DNA of 64,000 nt, from assembly GCF_027922425.1 (NCBI RefSeq), contig NZ_BSFQ01000029.1:29491-93490 (forward strand), written 5' to 3'. How positions within the stretch are numbered: the first letter of the stretch is position 1; the number at the start of each line of letters is the position of its first letter. A program made the position numbers and the translations under genes. Below are positions 6,560-14,217 of this stretch, piece after piece. The notes under the pieces were generated by a model. The model did no database searches and had not been told where the DNA came from. It worked only from the letters and a program-made list of their open reading frames with translations. Origin of the DNA: Pseudonocardia halophobica. GTDB taxonomy: Bacteria; Actinomycetota; Actinomycetes; Mycobacteriales; Pseudonocardiaceae.

Positions 6560-7561
6560 ATGACCGTGACGGCTGACGTGCAGGCGGGGACCGGCGTCCC
6601 GTACCCCGGCTGGGCCGACGAGGTGCGCGAGCTCGCGCGGCGCCGGAACGCCGTGCTGCTGGCGCACAACTACCAGCTGCCGGCGATCCAGGACGTGGCG
6701 GACCACGTGGGCGACTCCCTGGCGCTGTCCCGGATCGCGGCCGAGGTCGACGCGGAGACCATCGTGTTCTGCGGCGTCCACTTCATGGCCGAGACGGCGA
6801 AGATCCTCTCGCCGGAGAAGACCGTGCTGATCCCCGACGCGCGGGCCGGCTGCTCGCTCGCCGACTCGATCACCGTCGACGAGCTCCGGTCGTGGAAGGC
6901 CGAGCACCCCGGCGCCGTCGTGGTCAGCTACGTGAACACGACCGCCGCGGTGAAGGCGGAGACCGACATCTGCTGCACCTCGTCGAACGCGGTCGACGTC
7001 GTCGCGTCGATCCCCGAGGACCGCGAGGTGCTGTTCCTGCCGGACCAGTTCCTGGGCGCGCACGTCCGGCGCACCCTGGACCGGAAGAACATGCACGTCT
7101 GGGCGGGGGAGTGCCACGTCCACGCCGGCATCAACGGCGCCGAGCTGACCGCACAGGCGGAGGCCCACCCCGACGCCGAGCTCTTCGTGCACCCGGAGTG
7201 CGGCTGCGCCACGTCGGCGCTCTACCTCGCCGGGTCGGGCACCGTGCCGGCGGACCGGGTCAAGATCCTCTCGACCGGCGGGATGGTCGACGCCGCCCGC
7301 GCGTCGCACGCGAAGTCGGTCCTGGTGGCGACCGAGGTCGGCATGCTGCACCAGCTCCGCCGGGCCGCCCCGGAGATCGACTTCCGCGCGGTGAACGAGC
7401 GCGCGAGCTGCACCTACATGAAGATGATCACGCCCATGGCGCTGCTGCGCAGTGTCCGCGAGGGCACGGACGAGGTGCACGTCGACCCCGAGCTCGCCGC
7501 GCGCGGGCGCGCCGCCGTCGAGCGGATGATCGCGATCGGCCGGCCCGGGGGTGGCGAGTGA
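6560..7561 (+). CDS. nadA: Quinolinate synthase NadA
   Basis: NadA condenses iminoaspartate with dihydroxyacetone phosphate to quinolinate, using a [4Fe-4S] cluster. The protein has 333 residues. The three cluster cysteines are C98 (AGCSLAD), C185 (GECHVH) and C284 (ASCTYMKM), all at family-conserved positions. LLAHNYQLPAIQDVADHVGD at 33-52 is the substrate-binding N-terminal motif. ATG at 6560 has a GAGGAGG site 8 nt upstream. It begins the operon nadA-nadB-nadC with 4-bp overlaps throughout, so the whole de novo quinolinate branch is made together and is probably repressed by the divergent NrtR-like protein. Confidence 0.96.
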   Translation: MTVTADVQAGTGVPYPGWADEVRELARRRNAVLLAHNYQLPAIQDVADHVGDSLALSRIAAEVDAETIVFCGVHFMAETAKILSPEKTVLIPDARAGCSLADSITVDELRSWKAEHPGAVVVSYVNTTAAVKAETDICCTSSNAVDVVASIPEDREVLFLPDQFLGAHVRRTLDRKNMHVWAGECHVHAGINGAELTAQAEAHPDAELFVHPECGCATSALYLAGSGTVPADRVKILSTGGMVDAARASHAKSVLVATEVGMLHQLRRAAPEIDFRAVNERASCTYMKMITPMALLRSVREGTDEVHVDPELAARGRAAVERMIAIGRPGGGE

Positions 7562-9135
7562 CCTGGGAGGCGGGCGCCGACCTGGTCGTCGTCGGGTCGG
7601 GCGTCGCGGGGCTGACCGCCGCGCTCGACGCCGCCGAGGCCGGGCTGCGCGTGGTCGTGGTGACCAAGGACGCGACCGACGCCGGCAGCACCCGCTGGGC
7701 CCAGGGCGGCGTGGCCGTCGTGCTCGGCGACGTGCCGGGCGACACGGTCGAGGCGCACGCCGCGGACACCCTCGCCGCGGGCGGCGGGCTCAACGACGCC
7801 GAGGCGGTCGCCGCGATCGTCGCGGGCGGGCCCGCCGCGGTCGGCCGGCTGCGCGAGCGCGGGGCGCTGTTCGACGCGCGCGGCGCCCGGCTCGACCGGA
7901 CCCGCGAGGGCGGGCACTCCGCCTTCCGCGTGGTGCACGCGGGCGGCGACGCGACCGGCGCGGAGATCGAGCGCGCCCTGGTCGAGGCCGCCCGGTCGCT
8001 CACGGTCCTCACCGGGCACGTCGCGGTCGACGCCCTCAAGGACGCGTCCGGCCGCGTGGCCGGGCTCGCCGTGCTCGACGACGCCGGCCGCCCCGGCGTC
8101 CTGCGCGCCCCGGCCGTGCTCCTGGCCACCGGCGGGTACGGGCAGCTCTACGCGAGCACGACCAACCCCGGGACGTCGACGGGCGACGGCGTGGCGCTGG
8201 CCCTGCGCGCCGGGGCCGCCGCGGCCGACCTGGAGTTCGTGCAGTTCCACCCGACCGTGCTCTACACCGGGCCCGCGGTCGGCCGCCGGCCGCTGGTCAC
8301 CGAGGCGGTCCGCGGCGAGGGCGCGGTCCTGCGGGACCGCGCCGGCACCCGGTTCATGGTCGGCCGGCACCCGCTCGCCGACCTCGCCCCGCGGGACGTC
8401 GTGGCCGCCGCGATCACCCGCCGGATGGCCGAGACCGGCGCGGACTGCATGTACCTCGACGCCACCGGGCTGGAGGGCTTCGCGGCCCGGTTCCCCACGG
8501 TGTACGCGTCCTGCCGCGAGGCCGGCATCGACCCCACCCGTGAGCCGATCCCCGTCACCCCGGCGGCGCACTACGCGTGCGGCGGCGTGGTCGCCGACAT
8601 CGACGGCCGCACCGCGGTCCCGGGGCTGTACGCCGCCGGCGAGGTGGCGCGCACCGGTCTGCACGGGGCGAACCGGCTGGCGTCGAACTCCCTGCTCGAG
8701 GGGCTCGTGGTGGGCGAGCGCACGGTCCGGGCCGTGGTCGAGGACCTGGCGCACCCGCGCACCACCTCGTCCGAGCTCGTCGCGCCGGCGCCCGCGGTGG
8801 GCGTGGCCGACCGGGGCGTGGTCCAGCGGGCAATGAGCGCCTACGCCGCGATCGGCCGGGACGCGACGGGCCTGGCCACGGCGTCGGACGTCGTCGAGCA
8901 GGCCACGCTGCTGGCCACCCCGCTCGACCGCACCGGCGTGGAGGACGCGGCGCTGACCCTGCTCGCGCAGGCCGTGCTCGCGGCCGCCGGCACCCGCCGG
9001 GAGAGCCGCGGCTGCCACGTCCGTACGGACTTCCCCGACCGCGACGACGTCTGGCAGAAGGAGTCCCTGCTCGTGACCCTCGACGACGGCGGCCGCCCGG
9101 TCGTCGGCACGGACGCCCTGGCGGGTGCGGCGTGA
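7558..9135 (+). CDS. nadB: L-aspartate oxidase NadB
   Basis: NadB is an FAD enzyme that oxidises L-aspartate to iminoaspartate, which NadA uses directly. The protein has 525 residues. The FAD-binding Rossmann motif VVGSGVAGLTAALDAAEAG lies at about residues 11-29, followed by STRWAQGGVA, a hallmark of the succinate dehydrogenase/NadB flavoprotein family. FVQFHPTVLY and the C-terminal GLHGANRLASNSLLEGLV are also typical. GTG at 7558 overlaps the nadA stop (GTGA), and the nadC GTG overlaps this stop. Confidence 0.95.
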   Translation: MTWEAGADLVVVGSGVAGLTAALDAAEAGLRVVVVTKDATDAGSTRWAQGGVAVVLGDVPGDTVEAHAADTLAAGGGLNDAEAVAAIVAGGPAAVGRLRERGALFDARGARLDRTREGGHSAFRVVHAGGDATGAEIERALVEAARSLTVLTGHVAVDALKDASGRVAGLAVLDDAGRPGVLRAPAVLLATGGYGQLYASTTNPGTSTGDGVALALRAGAAAADLEFVQFHPTVLYTGPAVGRRPLVTEAVRGEGAVLRDRAGTRFMVGRHPLADLAPRDVVAAAITRRMAETGADCMYLDATGLEGFAARFPTVYASCREAGIDPTREPIPVTPAAHYACGGVVADIDGRTAVPGLYAAGEVARTGLHGANRLASNSLLEGLVVGERTVRAVVEDLAHPRTTSSELVAPAPAVGVADRGVVQRAMSAYAAIGRDATGLATASDVVEQATLLATPLDRTGVEDAALTLLAQAVLAAAGTRRESRGCHVRTDFPDRDDVWQKESLLVTLDDGGRPVVGTDALAGAA

Positions 9136-10013
9136 GCGCCGGCATCGCCGCGGGCGTCGGCGGCGCCACCGAGATCGGGGTGCCGGACCCCGACGACCTG
9201 GCCCGCGTGGTGCGCACCGCGCTCGACGAGGACCTGCGCTACGGCCCCGACGCCACCACGGCCGCCACCGTGCCGGCCGACGCCGTGGCCGTCGGGTCGT
9301 TCACGCCCCGCAGGGCCGGGGTGCTGGCCGGCGTCCCGGTCGCGAAGGCCGTGCTGGACCTGGTCGTGCCGGAGTGGGAGCTGCTCGCCGAGCTGCCGGA
9401 CGGGTCACGGCTGACGCCGGGCGAGCCCGCGCTCGTCGTCCGGGCGCCGGTCCGGGCGCTGCTCACCGCCGAGCGCACCGCCCTCAACCTGCTCTGCCAC
9501 CTGTCCGGGGTGGCGACGGCGACGGCGCAGTGGGTCGACGCCGTCGCGGGCACCCGGGCGCGGATCCGGGACACCCGCAAGACGCTCCCGGGCCTTCGGC
9601 TGCTGGAGAAGTACGCCGTGCGCTGCGGCGGCGGCGTGAACCACCGGCTCGGGCTCGGCGACGCGATCCTGATCAAGGACAACCACGTGGCGGCGGCGGG
9701 CTCGGTGTCCGCGGCGCTGCGGGCCGCGCGGGAGCGGGCCCCGGAGCTGCCGTGCGAGGTCGAGGTGGACTCGCTCGCGCAGTTCGACGAGGTGCTGGAG
9801 CTGGGGGCGGAGCTGGTCCTGCTGGACAACTTCAGCCCGCACCAGACCGCGGAGGCGGTGCGCCGCCGCGGCACCGCCCCGACCCTGCTCGAGTCCTCCG
9901 GCGGCCTCGTGCTCGCCGACGCCCGCGAGTACGCCGAGACCGGGGTCGACTTCATCTCGGTCGGCGCCCTGACGCACTCGGTGACGGCGCTGGACCTGGG
10001 CCTGGACCTGTAG
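9132..10013 (+). CDS. nadC: Nicotinate-nucleotide pyrophosphorylase (carboxylating) NadC
   Basis: NadC converts quinolinate and PRPP to nicotinate mononucleotide with release of CO2, feeding NAD synthesis. The protein has 293 residues. RDTRKTLPGLR and the following KYAVRCGGGVNHRLGLGD and ILIKDNH carry the conserved Arg and Lys residues that bind quinolinate and PRPP. VLLDNFSP and ESSGG in the C-terminal half complete the signature. GTG at 9132 overlaps the nadB stop by 4 bp. It is the last gene of the nad operon; no clear terminator hairpin follows. Confidence 0.96.
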   Translation: MSAGIAAGVGGATEIGVPDPDDLARVVRTALDEDLRYGPDATTAATVPADAVAVGSFTPRRAGVLAGVPVAKAVLDLVVPEWELLAELPDGSRLTPGEPALVVRAPVRALLTAERTALNLLCHLSGVATATAQWVDAVAGTRARIRDTRKTLPGLRLLEKYAVRCGGGVNHRLGLGDAILIKDNHVAAAGSVSAALRAARERAPELPCEVEVDSLAQFDEVLELGAELVLLDNFSPHQTAEAVRRRGTAPTLLESSGGLVLADAREYAETGVDFISVGALTHSVTALDLGLDL

Positions 10014-10064
10014 CGGGTATCCGCCGGCCGCTCCCGCCGCTCCTCGAGGGTGGAGGTGGTCGCC

Positions 10065-11222
10065 GTGCGGATCCTCGTCGCCTCGTGGCCGGGGTTCGGT
10101 CACCTGCTGCCGATGGTGCCCCTGATCCGGGCCGCGCAGCGCGCCGGGGCGGAGGTCGTGGTGTCGACGGGCGCCGATCTCGCGCCCACGGCCGCGCGGC
10201 TCGGCGTCCGCGTGCACCGCTCGGGGGCCACGCTGGCCGCGTCGTTCGCCCGGCTGAACGGCGTGACGTCCGGCGGGCTGCCCCCGGACGAGCGGCCCCT
10301 CGTCGCCGCGCGGCACTTCTTCGGCGCGGGCGCGGTCGAGCGCGCCCGGGACGTCGCGGCGCTGCTCGACGACTGGCGGCCGGACCTGGTCGTGCACGAC
10401 ACCCTGGAGCTGGGATCGGCGACCGCCGCGGTGGCGCACGGGGTCCCGCACGTCACCCACGGGTACGGGCCGACGGTGCCCGACACCGCGCGCTTCGGCC
10501 ACGTGATCGGGGAGACGATCGGCGCCGCGGGGCTGCCCGACCCGATCACGGCCGTGTTCGCCGCGCCCTACCTGGACCCGTGCCCGCCGGGCCTGCGCGG
10601 CCCGGAACCGCACCCGTGGACGGACCTGCGTCCGGTGCGGCCCACCGCCGGTGAGGTCGGCGAGCCCGATCCCGACCTCGCCGCCGCGCTCGACGCCCTG
10701 CCCCACGAGGACACCGTCTACGTGACCCTCGGGACGGTCACGAACCGCGCTCCGGAGATCTTCCGCGCGGTGCTGGAGGGGTGCGTGCGCCGGGGCGTGA
10801 ACGTCGTGGTGACGACCGGGCCGGACGTCGACCCCGCCGGCCTCGGACCGCAGCCGCCCGGGGTCCTCGCGGCGCGGTACCTCCCGCAGGCCCAGGTGCT
10901 CCCGCGCTGCCGCGCGGTGGTGTCCCACGCCGGTGCCGGCACGATGATCGGCGCGGTCTGCCACGGCCTGCCGCAGCTGTGCCTGCCCCAGGGCACCGAC
11001 CAGCCGTCGAACACCGCGGCGCTGGTGCCGACCGGCGCGGGCCTCGCCCTGGAACCCGGGGAGGTCACGCCCGACGCGGTCGCCACGGCGCTGGGACGCC
11101 TGCTCGGCGAGCCCTCCTTCCGGCGGGCGGCGCAGCGGCTCGCGGCCGAGGTCGCCGCGATGCCCGTCGCGGACGAGGTCCTCGCCGAGGTGGTGTACGA
11201 GGTCGCCGGAGCGGCCTCCTAG
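10065..11222 (+). CDS. GT1-family (UGT/MGT-like) glycosyltransferase
   Basis: A 385-residue GT-B fold enzyme. The N-terminus, ILVASWPGFGHLLPMVPLIR, is the acceptor-domain start typical of macrolide/flavonoid glycosyltransferases. The C-terminal sugar-nucleotide box is seen in SHAGAGTMIGAVCHGLPQL and LPQGTDQPSNTAAL. It should transfer a sugar from an NDP-sugar to a small-molecule acceptor such as a macrolide or polyketide; donor and acceptor are unknown. GTG 10065 was chosen over GTG 10050 because GGAGG at 10052-10056 is correctly spaced. It is 51 nt after nadC and may be read with it. It ends in a CTAG shared with the convergent gene. Confidence 0.85.
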   Translation: MRILVASWPGFGHLLPMVPLIRAAQRAGAEVVVSTGADLAPTAARLGVRVHRSGATLAASFARLNGVTSGGLPPDERPLVAARHFFGAGAVERARDVAALLDDWRPDLVVHDTLELGSATAAVAHGVPHVTHGYGPTVPDTARFGHVIGETIGAAGLPDPITAVFAAPYLDPCPPGLRGPEPHPWTDLRPVRPTAGEVGEPDPDLAAALDALPHEDTVYVTLGTVTNRAPEIFRAVLEGCVRRGVNVVVTTGPDVDPAGLGPQPPGVLAARYLPQAQVLPRCRAVVSHAGAGTMIGAVCHGLPQLCLPQGTDQPSNTAALVPTGAGLALEPGEVTPDAVATALGRLLGEPSFRRAAQRLAAEVAAMPVADEVLAEVVYEVAGAAS

Positions 11223-11632
11223 TACGGGGCGAGCTCGAGGACGGGACGGCCGGACTCCGCGGCGTCCCGGGCGAAGGCCGCAAGGTCGGAGAGGATCTCG
11301 CCGAGCGCGTCGGGCTCGTCGTGCGCGATGGCCTCCGACCAGGCGGCCATCACCGGCGGCGCCGTGCGCGGGGTCATCTCGGCCAGGGCCTCGATCGCGG
11401 CCGCGGGCACCCGGGTCACGATCATGCCGGCGTCGACCTCGACGGCGAGCAGGCCGGCGGGACTGCGGGGGTCGGCCGGCCCGACCTCGGTGAGCGCCGC
11501 GTACAGGGCGGCGAGTTCGCTGCGCCGCAGGGGGATCGACAGATGGGGCCAGTCGTCGAAGGAGTGCTCGCCGGACGCCACCGAGGCCACCGCGTCGGCC
11601 TCGTCCTCACCGGCCAGGAACCAGTCGCTCAC
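11219..11632 (-). CDS. Conserved-looking small protein of unknown function
   Basis: A 137-residue acidic, soluble protein. I do not recognise the family. It starts MSDWFLAGEDEADAVASVAS and is alanine-rich and mostly helical in appearance, with no signal peptide, membrane segment or cysteine cluster. It starts 10 nt after the winged-helix HTH_42 protein gene on the same strand, so the two form an operon. Its TAG stop (11221-11219) uses the same CTAG as the TAG of the convergent glycosyltransferase. A partner role for the HTH_42 protein is possible but is inference from position only. Confidence 0.7.
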   Translation of the reverse strand: MSDWFLAGEDEADAVASVASGEHSFDDWPHLSIPLRRSELAALYAALTEVGPADPRSPAGLLAVEVDAGMIVTRVPAAAIEALAEMTPRTAPPVMAAWSEAIAHDEPDALGEILSDLAAFARDAAESGRPVLELAPY

Positions 11633-11642
11633 CTGGCGGAAT

Positions 11643-12797
11643 CTAGGCCAGCAGCTCGGCCGCCATCGGGGCGGGGAAGCGGACGGTGAACCGGACCTCG
11701 CCGAGCAGGGCCTCCAGGGCGTGCGCGGCGGCGTCGACCTGCGCGCGGGCCTCGGCCCCGACGTCGGCGAGCAGCTTCAGCGCGATCGTCCCGTCCTTGC
11801 GCTGCACCCACCCGCCGACGATCGCGCCGTCGACCCAGACCGTGGGGCCGCCGTTGCCGTTGCGGTCGAACAGGTGCGGCGTGAGCGCGGGGTCCAGGTA
11901 GTGGTCGCGCTGCTTCCAGCCCATGGTCGTGGGGTCGAGGCCCGGGAGGAGGGCGACGGAGGGCTGCGGCTCGACCGCATCCACGTCGTCGGGCAGCACG
12001 AGGCCCGCGTCGGTCTCGACCGCGCCGACGTCAGTGAGCGCGGCCTTGGTGGTCGCGACGGTCCAGCCGGCCCACCACCTGAGGTCGTCGCGGGTCGCCG
12101 GGCCGAAGGCGCGGAGGTACGCGCGGGCGAGCCCGGCCGCGGCCTCGCGCTTGGGCAACGGCTCGCCGAGCCCGCCGGGCACCCAGGCGTCGGCGGCGGC
12201 CCAGCGGTACTGGCCGTTGATCCACGTGCCGGTGGGCCGGGCGCGCAGGACCTCGCCGTCGAACCCCATGACCAGCAGGACCCGCGAGTGCAACGACTGT
12301 GTGGTCGCCTCGATGGGGACCGGCGTGGTGAGCTCCGGGAGCCGCAGCCCGATCTCGCGGGCGGGCAACGGGCCCTCGGCGAGCAGCAGCTCCCGGATCC
12401 GGCCCCGGGCGTCGGCGATGGTGGCGTCGGGGTCGGCGTACCCGCCGGCGGTCAGCTGCCTGTGCAGGTTGCGGCGCTGCACGGCGGCGACGTCGACCGT
12501 CGCGGCATGGTGGGCCAGCCGGGCGTGGTGCGGGCCGAAGACCCACAGCGTCCGGCGCATGGCGTGGTGCCGGAGCAGGCTGCGGTCCTCGTAGAGCGCA
12601 CGCTCCACCGTGCCGAGGTCCGGGTGCGCCATCCGCGTCGCGGCCGAGAGGTACACGGTGACGGGGTCGGTGGAGTGCAGGCCGACCAGGTCGTCGACGA
12701 TCCGCGGGACGTCGTCGGTGCGGGTCGCGGGGGCCAGCCGGTGCCGCGCGACGAGCCGCGCGCGTCGCCGGTCAGCCGAGATCGAGGGGAGCGCCAC
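11643..12797 (-). CDS. Winged-helix DNA-binding domain protein (HTH_42/AlkZ-like superfamily)
   Basis: A 384-residue protein with tandem winged-helix-like domains of the HTH_42 superfamily, which includes the DNA glycosylase AlkZ/YcaQ. Recognisable segments are RLVARHRLAPATRTDDVPRI near the N-terminus, GLHSTDPVTVYLSA, MRRTLWVF, and a C-terminal QRDHYLDP/PTVWVDG region. The QxQ/QxD catalytic motif of AlkZ-type glycosylases is not evident in the GLHSTDP stretch, so DNA repair activity is uncertain. GTG 12797 was chosen; the longer frame to 12848 only reads through the palindromic repeat. It is first in an operon with the small gene at 11219-11632 and diverges from hisD. Confidence 0.75.
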   Translation of the reverse strand: MALPSISADRRRARLVARHRLAPATRTDDVPRIVDDLVGLHSTDPVTVYLSAATRMAHPDLGTVERALYEDRSLLRHHAMRRTLWVFGPHHARLAHHAATVDVAAVQRRNLHRQLTAGGYADPDATIADARGRIRELLLAEGPLPAREIGLRLPELTTPVPIEATTQSLHSRVLLVMGFDGEVLRARPTGTWINGQYRWAAADAWVPGGLGEPLPKREAAAGLARAYLRAFGPATRDDLRWWAGWTVATTKAALTDVGAVETDAGLVLPDDVDAVEPQPSVALLPGLDPTTMGWKQRDHYLDPALTPHLFDRNGNGGPTVWVDGAIVGGWVQRKDGTIALKLLADVGAEARAQVDAAAHALEALLGEVRFTVRFPAPMAAELLA

Positions 12798-12810
12798 ACC
12801 GGTGATTCTG

Positions 12811-12854
12811 CTGTGAGTGGCGATAGTCGCCATAGCAGTGATTGCCACTCACAG
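12811..12854. repeat. Imperfect 44-nt palindrome, copy 2 of 3, in a divergent promoter region
   Basis: Arms CTGTGAGTGGC (12811-12821) and GCCACTCACAG (12844-12854) are perfect. The central part has mismatches and G-T pairs compared with copies 1 and 3. It lies between divergent genes and ends about 20 nt before the hisD -10 hexamer, so here it cannot be a terminator of adjacent genes; a binding site or a mobile repeat is more likely. Confidence 0.85.
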
Positions 12855-12873
12855 GGGGAGGGTGGGCGGGACG

Positions 12874-12879
12874 TACCCT
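12874..12879 (+). promoter_or_regulatory. -10 element of hisD, leaderless type
   Basis: TACCCT, 6 nt before ATG 12886. The -35 position (about 12851-12856) falls at the right edge of the palindromic repeat. A leaderless his operon would leave no room for a classical leader-peptide attenuator. Confidence 0.6.
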
Positions 12880-12885
12880 GGACGC

Positions 12886-14217
12886 ATGGTCCGCCCACTC
12901 CTGCGCCGCCTCGACCTGCGCGCCGAACCGCTGCCGCGACCTGCCGTGCTGCGCGGGATGCTGCCGCGCGCGGAGATCGACGTCGACGCGGCGCTCGAGG
13001 CGGTCCGGCCCATCGTCGAGTCGGTGCGGGAGCGGGGCGTCGAGGCCGTGCTGGAGGCCACCGAGCGGTTCGACAAGGTCCGCCCGGCCTCGGTCCGGGT
13101 TCCCGTCGCCGAGCTGGAGAAGGCCCTGGCGAACCTCGACCCCGCGGTGCGCGAGGCGCTGGAGACCTCGATCGAGCGCGCCCGGAAGGTCCACGAGGAG
13201 CAGCGCCGGTCCGACGTCGTCACCCGGGTCGTGCCGGGCGGCACCGTCACCGAGCGGTTCGTCCCGGTCCGCCGGGTCGGGCTGTACGCGCCGGGCGGGC
13301 TCGCGGTCTACCCGTCGTCGGTGATCATGAACGTGGTCCCGGCGCAGGCCGCGGGCGTGGAGTCGCTGGTGGTGGCCTCGCCGCCGCAGGCGGAGAACGG
13401 CGGCCTCCCGCATCCCACGATCCTGGCCGCGGCCGCACTGCTCGGCGTCGACGAGGTGTGGGCGGTCGGCGGCGCACAGTGCGTCGCGCTGCTGGCCCAC
13501 GGCGGCACCGACACGGACGGCGCCGACCTCGAGCCGGTCGACATGGTCACCGGCCCGGGCAACATCTACCTGACCGCCGCCAAGCGGATGCTCCGCGGGC
13601 TGGTCGGGATCGACGCCGAGGCCGGCACCACCGAGATCGCGGTCCTGGCGGACGGCGGGGCGGACCCCGTGCACGTCGCCGCGGACCTGATCTCGCAGGC
13701 CGAGCACGACCCGAACGCGGCGTCGGTGCTGGTCACGGACTCGGACTCGCTCGCCGACGCGGTGGACGCCGAGCTGGAGCGCCAGGTCGCGGCCACCAAG
13801 CACACCGAGCGCATCCGCACCGCGCTGTCCGGCCCGCAGTCGGGCACGATCCTCGTGCGGGACGTCGCCGACGGCATCGCGGTCGTCGACGCCTACGCCG
13901 CCGAGCACCTCGAGATCCAGACCGCCGACGCCCGCGAGGTGGGCGCACGGGTGCGCAACGCCGGCGCGATCTTCATCGGCCCCTACGCCCCGGTCTCGCT
14001 CGGCGACTACTGCGCCGGCTCGAACCACGTGCTGCCCACCGGCGGCTGCGCGCGGCACTCCGGCGGGCTCTCGACCGGCACGTTCCTCCGGGGCGTGCAC
14101 GTGGTCGAGTACACCGAGGAGGCGCTGCGCGAGGTGGCGGACCGGGTCGTCACGCTCGCCACCGCCGAGGACCTGCCCGCCCACGGCCAGGCCGTCACCG
14201 CGAGGTTCCCGCGGTGA
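12886..14217 (+). CDS. hisD: Histidinol dehydrogenase HisD
   Basis: HisD performs the last two steps of histidine synthesis, oxidising L-histidinol to L-histidine with two NAD+ and a zinc ion. The protein has 443 residues, full length. VGLYAPGGLAVYPSSVIMN, MVTGPGNIYLTAAKR and PTGGCARHSGGLS are family hallmarks. ATG at 12886 is set by a leaderless-type promoter 6 nt upstream. Frames that start further left read through the palindromic repeat and were rejected. It begins hisD-hisC-hisB, with a 4-bp overlap to hisC. Confidence 0.96.
   Translation: MVRPLLRRLDLRAEPLPRPAVLRGMLPRAEIDVDAALEAVRPIVESVRERGVEAVLEATERFDKVRPASVRVPVAELEKALANLDPAVREALETSIERARKVHEEQRRSDVVTRVVPGGTVTERFVPVRRVGLYAPGGLAVYPSSVIMNVVPAQAAGVESLVVASPPQAENGGLPHPTILAAAALLGVDEVWAVGGAQCVALLAHGGTDTDGADLEPVDMVTGPGNIYLTAAKRMLRGLVGIDAEAGTTEIAVLADGGADPVHVAADLISQAEHDPNAASVLVTDSDSLADAVDAELERQVAATKHTERIRTALSGPQSGTILVRDVADGIAVVDAYAAEHLEIQTADAREVGARVRNAGAIFIGPYAPVSLGDYCAGSNHVLPTGGCARHSGGLSTGTFLRGVHVVEYTEEALREVADRVVTLATAEDLPAHGQAVTARFPR

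Noticed and set aside
12798..12848. Longer N-terminus for the HTH_42 protein
   Set aside because: The extra residues (MAITAMATIATHS) are only the palindromic repeat read as protein; the same peptide-like string appears at the other repeat copies.
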